The translations under genes were made by a program, and so were the position numbers. 64,000 bases of DNA from Desmonostoc muscorum FACHB-395 (GTDB lineage: Bacteria > Cyanobacteriota > Cyanobacteriia > Cyanobacteriales > Nostocaceae), in NCBI RefSeq assembly GCF_014698035.1, contig NZ_JACJSF010000001.1, forward strand, positions 62,001 through 126,000, in the 5' to 3' direction. The stretch's first letter is position 1. Each line of letters opens with the position of its first letter. The notes under the pieces were generated by a model that worked only from the letters and a program-made list of their open reading frames with translations, searched no databases and was not told where the DNA came from. Shown in pieces: positions 48,137 to 55,190 of this stretch.

Positions 48137-48409
48137 TAAACCACTCCCAACACGAGGAAGACCGCTCCCGGCACGAGGAAGACCGCTCCCGGCACGAGGA
48201 ACACCGCTCCCGGCACGAGGAACACCGCTCCCAGCACGAGGAACACCGCTCCCAGCACGAGGAAGACTACTCCCGGCACAAGGAAGACCGCTCCCGGCAC
48301 GAGGAAGACCGCTCCCAGCACGAGGAAGACCGCTCCCAGCACAAGGAAGACCGCTCCCAACACAAGGAACACCGCTCCCAACACAAGGAAGACCGCTCCC
48401 AACACGAGG
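48137..48409 (-). repeat. Minisatellite, thirteen 21-bp units
   Basis: Thirteen units of the AAGACCGCTCCCGGCACGAGG type run head to tail, with a partial unit to about 48419. Variation between units is mostly C/G at position 3 and G/A at a few sites. Since 21 is divisible by three, frames stay open through the array: the minus strand can read VFLVLGA heptapeptides or Cys/Ser/Arg-rich heptapeptides. A 132-codon frame (48136-48534) across it lacks a convincing start and is probably not a gene. Confidence 0.95.
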
Positions 48410-48597
48410 AACACCGCTTCAGTTTGTTGGAGAGTACGTACATGCAAAACAAAGCGTCTAATGGATGCCTCAAAAATTTGCTTAACTGTCTTAACTGTCC
48501 TTGCGTCTTTAATGGCGAGTCCTAGATAATACAAGCACGGTTTTCAAAAAAGCTGTAAATCCTGAGTTAATCGATATATATAAAAAAAGGCAGAAAA

Positions 48598-49257
48598 ATG
48601 GATCTTGATAATTTAGCTCAAATTTCCAAACGAGATTTGGAAATCATTCAACTACATCAGTTTCAACAACCCATCTACTGTTGTAATGTCACTGCAATTG
48701 CCTATGCCTTTACCGCATTGGGATATCTGACGACTGTTGATGAGATTTTCTATGCTACCCAACTGCCGATCGCATCGGTTTTAGATGATGGCATGACGTT
48801 AGCAGAAACCTACGATACTTGTCGAACTTACCTTGAAAAAAAAGAAATACCTGTGTCCATTCGGGTAGAGCATTTTGATAAACCGAGTATGACGCTCGAA
48901 GCATTCACCCGTGAAGTTGAAGCTGCCGTTTGTGATGAAACTGATGTCCACATTCTTAACTTCAATACCCGTATTGCCCATGAAAATCCAAGTTTAGAAG
49001 GTGGTCACTTTTCTTTATTGGCAGACTATGACCCGAAAACTCAAGAAATAACCATTGCAGATACAAATCCTAAACGGTATACCCGCTTTTGGAAATGCCC
49101 AATTCAACGTATATATGCCGCTTGCGTAGATAAAGATTCTTCATCGAATCGCTCTCGTGGCATGATCGTGCTTCGCCGGCTGGAGAAAGCCAATTTAAAA
49201 GATAACGGAGTGGTTCACCCCTCAGAAATCGCCTTGAATGCTCTCCATTCTGAATAA
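48598..49257 (+). CDS. Phytochelatin-synthase-family cysteine protease
   Basis: The 219-residue protein is a peptidase C83/phytochelatin synthase homologue. The catalytic triad is intact: C29 (YCCNVTAIAYAFTAL aligns with the plant AYCGLAS segment), H137 (GGHFSLLADY) and D155 (IADTNP). The H-to-D spacing of 18 equals that of plant enzymes and the C-to-H spacing is nearly equal. The plant C-terminal Cys-rich domain is absent. The Anabaena homologue acts mainly as a glutathione hydrolase making gamma-Glu-Cys, so this protein may degrade glutathione or its conjugates rather than make phytochelatin. It has no signal peptide. It stands alone, with the minisatellite upstream. Confidence 0.85.
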   Translation: MDLDNLAQISKRDLEIIQLHQFQQPIYCCNVTAIAYAFTALGYLTTVDEIFYATQLPIASVLDDGMTLAETYDTCRTYLEKKEIPVSIRVEHFDKPSMTLEAFTREVEAAVCDETDVHILNFNTRIAHENPSLEGGHFSLLADYDPKTQEITIADTNPKRYTRFWKCPIQRIYAACVDKDSSSNRSRGMIVLRRLEKANLKDNGVVHPSEIALNALHSE

Positions 49258-49764
49258 TTAGTTAGAATCACAGCTAATCATTTTTAAAATAACTTCTGAC
49301 CAGTGCGTTGGGGGGGTTCCCCGGCTTGTACCCCTACGGGGAAGCAAGCTACGCTCTCAAGCGTTTCCGCAGGGTAGTAACTGGTGCAACACGGAAAAAT
49401 GAGAGTTTGAGAGAGATTTTGCCTAAGTCTTGTTTTAGTCAGGCTGAGTGGAATCGAATTCGATTTTTTGTGAAACCGCCTCAGTTTGTTGGGGGTGCAT
49501 AGACGCAAAGAGACTTGTTGATGATGAATATGGCTGCGTAGGAACTTTTGTAGGTGATGCCTACGGCGGTAAACTACGCAGTTTTTGAGAGATAGTTAGT
49601 AAGGTGTTGTAGAAGTGCGATCGCAGTTTAGACAAATCCAATTGCTGCGCTGACCCCACAAGCGTGAAATACAACCTAAAGACTTTGGGCTTGGCAAAAA
49701 TATAACTGTTAAAATCAGCATAATGGTGTCAAAATGCGAATAAAACACACCCAAAAGGAGAAAA
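49258..49764. other. Gene-free region with dispersed repeats, 507 bp
   Basis: Common Nostoc repeats fill it: GTACCCCTACGGGGAAGCAA with GCTACGCTCTCAAGCG near 49330, and GATGCCTACGGCGGTAAACT near 49556. Short open frames across these (49284-49508 minus, 49308-49502 plus) are repeat artefacts. Nothing else was found. Confidence 0.55.
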
Positions 49765-50010
49765 ATGCCAGCCATTGTTAAACTACAACTCTCCTTAGAA
49801 ATTTTAGCAGAAGCAATATCTTCTCTTGATTTAACAGAAAAACGTCAACTTCAAGAACTAATTGAGCAACAAATTTTTGAAGCCGAAGAAGCTTTGTACG
49901 AAGACGACGCAGATACACTAGCAGAAATTGAAGCAGTTCGCGCTGAGTATAGCGATGGTGAGTCCGTGAGTATAGATGAATATCTTGCTAATCGCTCAGA
50001 GCAGAGATAA
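49765..50010 (+). CDS. Antitoxin-like protein of a RelE/ParE-type TA pair
   Basis: The 81-residue acidic protein starts behind AAAGGAGAAAA, a strong ribosome-binding site. It has a helical dimerisation-like N-terminus (SLDLTEKRQLQELIEQQIFE) and an acidic, flexible C-terminus (EYSDGESVSIDEYLANRSEQ), as typical of antitoxins that wrap RelE-type toxins. Its TAA overlaps the ATG of the toxin frame by one base (TAATG). Assigned as antitoxin from position and shape; exact family not recognised. The toxin frame carries a stop codon, so the antitoxin may have no active partner. Confidence 0.8.
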   Translation: MPAIVKLQLSLEILAEAISSLDLTEKRQLQELIEQQIFEAEEALYEDDADTLAEIEAVRAEYSDGESVSIDEYLANRSEQR

Positions 50011-50273
50011 TGAGTTATGCGATCGCTATTTCAAAGTCGGTACAAAAGCAGATTGACAACTTACCAAATGATGTAATCGAGCGTGTTATTGAAAAAATCC
50101 AAAATCTTGCTTCATAACCACGTCCCGATGGAATTGTCAAGTTAAAAGGTTCTGATAACGAGTATCGTATTCGGATTGGTGATTATAGAGTTCGTTACGA
50201 GATTAATGATGAAAGTAAACTCGTACAAATTTTGCAGTGCAAGCATCGAAAAGATGTTTATAGAAAAAGTTAG
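50010..50273 (+). pseudogene. RelE/ParE-type toxin interrupted by an in-frame stop
   Basis: The frame opens at ATG 50010 (MSYAIAISKSVQKQIDNLP), reaches a TAA at 50115-50117 after 35 codons, and continues in the same frame PRPDGIVKLKGSDNEYRIRI, then GDYRVRYEI and KHRKDVY, to a TAG at 50271-50273. The KLKGSDNEYRIRIGDYRVRY core and the terminal KHRKDVY helix are hallmarks of RelE-family mRNA interferases. A single substitution (for example from AAA or GAA) explains the stop. The intact remainder suggests a very recent inactivation, perhaps selected by toxicity, or a strain-specific or cloning-related change. Confidence 0.85.
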
Positions 50274-50281
50274 TTTAGATA

Positions 50282-50371
50282 CAATACCGTTCAGTTAAAC
50301 CAAAAAGCCTCATGTAGAGACGCGATTTATCGCGTCTGATAAGACCGATAACCCTTAATTGAATCATATTA
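50282..50371. mobile_element. MITE (family C, copy 2)
   Basis: The 90-bp element begins CAATACCGTTCAGTTAAAC and ends CTTAATTGAATCATATTA. Its flanks AGTTTAGATA (50272-50281) and AGTTTAAATA (50372-50381) match at 9 of 10 positions, a 10-bp target duplication as in copy 1. The core is GTAGAGACGCGATTTATCG with CGTCT. It begins 8 bases after the end of the broken toxin frame. Confidence 0.85.
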
Positions 50372-50484
50372 AGTTTAAATATGCTCAATGGACATGCGAT
50401 CGCCTAGCATTTTTACGAAATTTTCCCTAAAAAGCTTGTATTCTCTCAAGTAAGCTTCCACACACAAATCCCAAACGGTCAGCT

Positions 50485-53400
50485 ATGGAATTAAATCTGC
50501 GCTTCCCAGAGAATAACCAAGTCATTGTAAAATTTGACGAGCAAGAAACTGATAAGCTGGATTTTTCCTCACCGCTGAGTGCAGCAGACAGAGAAGAGAT
50601 TCGCTGGTACTTAGAAACTTATGCGGCTCATTACACCACGGATGTAGATGATCAACAGGCTAAAAGGATAGCAGAAAAATTGCAGCAATGGGGCGAAGAT
50701 TTATTTAATGCTGTTTTTCAAGATCGGGCTGCTCAACGGCTGTTTAATGATTTTCAAGATCAAAATCAACCAGGACGCTTATTAACAATCAGCGCTAGTC
50801 ATCCAGCAATTTTATCACTGCCTTGGGAATTGTTACGCGACCCACAAGGTACTTATTTGTTTCACGACAATCCCCGCATTTCTATTCGTCGCCGCTTGGC
50901 AGGTGCAGGGGGTGGACGCAGGCCGTTTAAAGTGCAAGTCAAGGATCGTTTGCGGTTATTGTTTGTGGTCAGTCGTCCCAGCGATGCGGGATTTATTGAC
51001 CCCCGTGGTGAAGCAATGGCAGTGTTGGACGCGATTCAACAAGCAGCCGACGGACGAGTTGAGGTGGAATTTTTGCGTCCAGCAACCTTGGATAATTTAG
51101 TAGAGCGGTTAGAAGATTCGCGCAAACCCCCTGTTGATATTGTGCATTTTGATGGTCATGGGGTATTTGATCTGGATGGGCGTTTCCAAGAACAGGCTAA
51201 ACATAGCGACCCCGTGGGAGTAACTAAAGGCGGGAATGGGAACGGCGGCAATATAGGTTATTTGTTATTTGAGGATAAAGAAGGGAAAAAAGCTCTGATT
51301 ACAGCCGAAACCTTGGGTGATATGCTGAATCGGCAAAAGGTAGGTTTAATTGTTTTGTCTGCCTGTCAGTCGGCGGCGATGGGTGGTGAAGATGGAGAGG
51401 ATGCAATGGGTTGTGTAGCCGCTAGGTTAACCCATGCAGGTATTCCCACAGTCTTGGCAATGGCTTATTCGATATTAGTGACAACAGCCCATCAACTGTT
51501 TGCCAAGTTCTATCAGGGTTTAGTATCTGGTGCTGGTATGGGTGAAGCATTAGATAATGCGCGGCGAGATTTATATCTCAACCAAAAACGGGGAGAACGA
51601 CAACGGGGTGAAGAACGGGTGCAGTTAAAATTGCAAGATTGGTTTTTACCTGCCTTGTATCAAGCGGCTGGCGATACGCCGTTATTGCAGCAGCAAGACT
51701 TAAACAACCAAGAAAGCGACGAGTCAACAAAATGGGGAAACTTACCTGATTTACAAGAAGCTGGATTCTTCGGTCGTAGCCGGGAATTGTGGCAGATAGA
51801 AAGATGGTTTGTGCAGGGAACGCGCCGCCTCACAGTATCGGGTTTTGGTGGACAGGGAAAAACCTATCTTGTCCAGGAAGCAGGACGCTGGTTACACCGC
51901 ACGGGGATGTTTGAGAAAGTTTGTTTTGTTGATTATGCTGCTTTTCAAGGAGTGGATGCTGTAGGCTGGGCAGTTAGCACCCTGGCGACAGTGTTAGACG
52001 AGAGTTTAATTGATGGGGCGGCGGCAACTCAGGCGTTGCGTAACCAAGCCACATTACTGATTTTAGATAACTTAGAAACCTTGCCAGCCGAACCTCTACG
52101 GGAACAGTTAACCGTGGCAAAACAGTGGTCTGAGGTTGGGGAATGTCGGGTATTACTCACCACTCGTACACCAGATTTTCACCATCCTGATTATCCCACA
52201 GAAGGCAGCCGCAAACATATCTCCTTACCTTTGCGAGGTTTGGGACAAGAAGATGCCCTAGCGTATTTCCAGAGTTTGATTAAACTGACGCTAGCACCCA
52301 AATTTGACCCACCTAAATGCGAAGTATTGTTGGAATTATTTAAACTGGTGGATTTTCATCCCCTGTCCATTGGTTTGTTGGCGAGACAGTTGAAAACCCG
52401 TCGTCCAGCAGATTTGGGACAAAGTTTAGAAACGTTGATTGCCCAAACACCAGATAATCCCTTATTGGCATCGTTGAATTTATCTTTGGAACGGTTGGAT
52501 GCTGAAGCGATGCAGTTGTTGCCTCGTTTAGGCGTGTTTCAGGGCGGGGCGTTAGAACCTTACTTGCTGGAAATTACAGAAATTTCTGAGTCACAGTGGC
52601 AAACTTTGCGCCCAGCATTAGAAGCCACTGGGTTAATTCAAGTTGATGAGCCTTTTCTCAAATTTCACCCCACCTTAGCCCCTGCCTTGTGGCCACGTTT
52701 ATCCCCAGAAGCACAGACAAAACTGCTTGCCCGTTATCAACAGTGGTATTATCAGGTTTCTGGCTATTTGTATTTTAAAGATAGCAAAAATCCTCATGGA
52801 GTTCGTGCCCTTGCCCAAAGAGAATTACCCAATTTACTTTATGCAGTTGATGGCGCGTTGAATGCAGGTGCAGAATGGGCAGTAGACTTTGTTAACCAGG
52901 TAAACAGATTTCTTGGTATTTTTGGACTTAACCGCGATCGCACTAGACTAAATCAAAGGATTGCTGAGTTAACAGAGGAAGTAGGTTCCGATACATGGTA
53001 TCTCAGCCGTACTAGTTTAGGTGAGCAATTATACGATGCTGGTCGCTATCAACAAGCAGCGCAGGTGTTTAGTGAGATACTGGCAGAGTTGGGCGAGCAA
53101 CCAAGTTATAACCGCTGTATTACTTTGGTTAGGCTGGGGCGGTGCTTTGCATCCCAAAGCCAAACAGCACAAGCAGCAGAAATTTACCGCCAGGGGTTGG
53201 CAGTGTCGCAGCAGTTGGAACAGTCTGATGATGTCAAGCAACTGATGGGAACGTTGCAGACTGACTTGGCAGATGTGCTGAGGGATATGGGAGATTATGG
53301 TGAGGCACGCATTGCTTATGAAGCAGGATTAGTTATTCAAAAAGAAGTTGGAAACCTTCGTGAGGCTGCGGTATCAAATCTTCAACTCGGCACACTAGCT

Positions 53401-54234
53401 ATGAGGCAAGGCAACCTCCCAGAAGCAGAACAGCGTTACCTTGAAGCACTGACTACTTTCCATCAACTCAACGAACCAGCAAAAGAAGCCACGGCTTGGC
53501 ATCAACTGGGTATGGTGTACGAAGAAGACAAGCAGTGGGGCGCTGCGGAAGATGCCTACCGAAAATCAGCACAAATTGAAGAATCTCTAGGAAATCTGGC
53601 AGATGCAGCAAGTACTTGGGGTCAATTAGGCAACCTCAATACACTTGTTGGCAAACTGGGAGAGGCAGAGGCTTGGCTTCGCAAGGCTTTGGAGCAATTT
53701 CAAAAATTCAAAAATCAAGCAAGTGCATCTCAAGCATTAAGTAACCTCGCTAACCTACTACAAAATCAACCCCACCGCCTCAGCGAAGCCCGACAATTGG
53801 CAGAAGAAGCATTAACTGTCAAAAAAACCTTAGACCCGGCTGCGGCTACTATTTGGAAAACATATAACATCTTGGCAGATATTGCCGACAAGCAGGGCGA
53901 CAGCACCCAAGCTAAAGAATATCGTCGCCAAGCAAGGCAAGCAAAAGCGGCGTTTGCAGGGACACAGTATGAGTTGAGGCAACATGGGGAGTTGATTGCA
54001 GGGGTAGTAGCTGCTGTGGATAATGCAGAAATCAGGGAACAGTTAGAAACTGCAATGGAAAATCTTGCAGAAGATTTGCCAAATTTCGTTGCTGCTATTC
54101 GTCGCATCTTAGACGGCGAACGAGATGAGAATATACTGTGCGAGCAGTTAGATTTGGAAGGTTCTATGATTATCTACGCTATCCTACGGGGTATTGCTGA
54201 CCCTCAATCTCTTGAGGCGTTGTTGGAAGAGTGA
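50485..54234 (+). CDS. CHAT protease-STAND NTPase-TPR protein (candidate defence or cell-death switch)
   Basis: The 1249-residue protein has an N-terminal CHAT caspase-like domain (about 90-400) with H225 in HFDGHG and C294 in LSACQS. Next comes a STAND/NB-ARC-type NTPase (about 430-700): FFGRSREL, Walker A GFGGQGKT at 453-460, Walker B LLILDNLE and the sensor-like CRVLLTTRTPD. TPR repeats follow (about 830-1160), then a conserved acidic tail. The plan, effector then NTPase then ligand-sensing repeats, is that of NLR-like and Avs-type antiphage sensors, which oligomerise on detecting a trigger and activate the protease. No membrane segment. It is downstream of a TA pair and MITE and ends convergently with a small membrane protein. 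Confidence 0.93.
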   Translation: MELNLRFPENNQVIVKFDEQETDKLDFSSPLSAADREEIRWYLETYAAHYTTDVDDQQAKRIAEKLQQWGEDLFNAVFQDRAAQRLFNDFQDQNQPGRLLTISASHPAILSLPWELLRDPQGTYLFHDNPRISIRRRLAGAGGGRRPFKVQVKDRLRLLFVVSRPSDAGFIDPRGEAMAVLDAIQQAADGRVEVEFLRPATLDNLVERLEDSRKPPVDIVHFDGHGVFDLDGRFQEQAKHSDPVGVTKGGNGNGGNIGYLLFEDKEGKKALITAETLGDMLNRQKVGLIVLSACQSAAMGGEDGEDAMGCVAARLTHAGIPTVLAMAYSILVTTAHQLFAKFYQGLVSGAGMGEALDNARRDLYLNQKRGERQRGEERVQLKLQDWFLPALYQAAGDTPLLQQQDLNNQESDESTKWGNLPDLQEAGFFGRSRELWQIERWFVQGTRRLTVSGFGGQGKTYLVQEAGRWLHRTGMFEKVCFVDYAAFQGVDAVGWAVSTLATVLDESLIDGAAATQALRNQATLLILDNLETLPAEPLREQLTVAKQWSEVGECRVLLTTRTPDFHHPDYPTEGSRKHISLPLRGLGQEDALAYFQSLIKLTLAPKFDPPKCEVLLELFKLVDFHPLSIGLLARQLKTRRPADLGQSLETLIAQTPDNPLLASLNLSLERLDAEAMQLLPRLGVFQGGALEPYLLEITEISESQWQTLRPALEATGLIQVDEPFLKFHPTLAPALWPRLSPEAQTKLLARYQQWYYQVSGYLYFKDSKNPHGVRALAQRELPNLLYAVDGALNAGAEWAVDFVNQVNRFLGIFGLNRDRTRLNQRIAELTEEVGSDTWYLSRTSLGEQLYDAGRYQQAAQVFSEILAELGEQPSYNRCITLVRLGRCFASQSQTAQAAEIYRQGLAVSQQLEQSDDVKQLMGTLQTDLADVLRDMGDYGEARIAYEAGLVIQKEVGNLREAAVSNLQLGTLAMRQGNLPEAEQRYLEALTTFHQLNEPAKEATAWHQLGMVYEEDKQWGAAEDAYRKSAQIEESLGNLADAASTWGQLGNLNTLVGKLGEAEAWLRKALEQFQKFKNQASASQALSNLANLLQNQPHRLSEARQLAEEALTVKKTLDPAAATIWKTYNILADIADKQGDSTQAKEYRRQARQAKAAFAGTQYELRQHGELIAGVVAAVDNAEIREQLETAMENLAEDLPNFVAAIRRILDGERDENILCEQLDLEGSMIIYAILRGIADPQSLEALLEE

Positions 54235-54309
54235 TATTAAACCTCTCGCACGAATGAGTAATGAACCCCATAGACGCGCAAGCAGTTACTCTCTAAGTTC
54301 TTCATAAAG

Positions 54310-54448
54310 CAATACAGTTTGGTTGAGATCCCCCCGCCTACGGCGACCCCCTTTTTAAGGGGGTTAATAGATTAGGAGGAAGAGCAAGCCTTTTTTAGGG
54401 GGGTTGGGGGGATTTTCGAGAGCCAAACATACTAACCGAAACGTATTG
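54310..54448. mobile_element. MITE (family C, copy 3) carrying a GATCCCCC core
   Basis: The 139-bp element begins CAATACAGTTTGGTTGAG and ends ACTAACCGAAACGTATTG. Flanks CTTCATAAAG (54300-54309) and CTCCATAAAG (54449-54458) match at 9 of 10 positions, a 10-bp target duplication. Unlike copies 1 and 2, the core is the palindromic GATCCCCC module (54327-54412), so ends and core have been recombined. Confidence 0.85.
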
Positions 54449-54480
54449 CTCCATAAAGAGTACCCGCAGGGGTAGGACGT

Positions 54481-54918
54481 TTACTTGTTATCCACTTCGC
54501 AGGAATAATCTTCACAAAACGCTTTCAACCCAATATGAATAACAATCACCGTCACGGCGACAGCTAAAGGAGATAGCACATCTCCCGAAAAACCCATTGT
54601 TACCAACACTGCACCCAAGCGTTCAACAGCATCTTTATTATCCAAATCGCCCCATTTCTTCCACTGCTGATTCAGCATTCCCCCTTCTTGGCATAAATCA
54701 CTTTTGGCGGCTCGTCCAAATCTCTGCAAAAAACTCTTAGACTTTTCTTGCGTAAGTTTTGTAATTTCTTCGGTTTGTTTTACCAGCACTTTTTCAGCCG
54801 ATGTTTCATCCTCTCCTTGTTTTTGCCTTGAATCTGGAGCATCACGAAGTTCTGTTAACTGGCGGTCAATTTCGGCAGAGAGGGCAGTAATTTCTTCGGA
54901 GGTAAAGATGCTGTTCAT
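54481..54918 (-). CDS. Hypothetical protein with one C-terminal membrane helix
   Basis: The 145-residue protein has a charged, helical N-terminal half (EEITALSAEIDRQLTELRDA) and a hydrophobic segment near the C-terminus (LAVAVTVIVIHIGLKAF), followed by a short Cys-containing tail (CEDYSC). I do not recognise a family. It converges with the CHAT-STAND gene, separated by a MITE, so a functional link is possible but not supported by transcription direction. No clear ribosome-binding site is seen before ATG 54918. Confidence 0.65.
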   Translation of the reverse strand: MNSIFTSEEITALSAEIDRQLTELRDAPDSRQKQGEDETSAEKVLVKQTEEITKLTQEKSKSFLQRFGRAAKSDLCQEGGMLNQQWKKWGDLDNKDAVERLGAVLVTMGFSGDVLSPLAVAVTVIVIHIGLKAFCEDYSCEVDNK

Positions 54919-55042
54919 TACTGAATTTTTTAATAATGTTTGGCGATCGCTGGTTATTTTTACAACCCAATTTACAATATCATTGGCTGTAATCTACTGA
55001 CCAGTCAAATAAGCACGCCGAGAAGTGATTAATACAAGCATT

Positions 55043-55160
55043 GGGCGACTAGAAGTCGCGGCTACACAAACAAAGTCCGCCTTCGCGGACTAATCAAAAT
55101 CAAGGGTTTGAAACCCACGGAGGTGGGTTTTGTCTGTATAGCCGCGATTTCTAATCGCCC
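55043..55160 (-). mobile_element. Fold-back MITE (family A, copy 2, complete)
   Basis: The 118-bp element begins GGGCGACTAGAAGTCGCGGC and ends GCCGCGATTTCTAATCGCCC, an imperfect inverted repeat of about 20 bp continued by TACACA and TGTATA. Two inner hairpins (GTCCGCCTTCGCGGAC and CCCACGGAGGTGGG) match those of the copy at 1097-1197 in reverse orientation. It lies between two minus-strand genes. No clear target duplication was found. Confidence 0.8.
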
Positions 55161-55190
55161 GGTATATTTGCAAACGTGAAATGCTTACTA

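Noticed and set aside
48136-48534. 132-codon minus-strand frame of VFLVLGA repeats
   Set aside because: Created by the 21-bp minisatellite; other frames are open too, and no ribosome-binding site or conserved start is seen.
49284-49508. Overlapping plus and minus frames of 64-74 codons
   Set aside because: Common artefact of a Nostoc intergenic repeat with TACCCCTACGGGGA palindrome.
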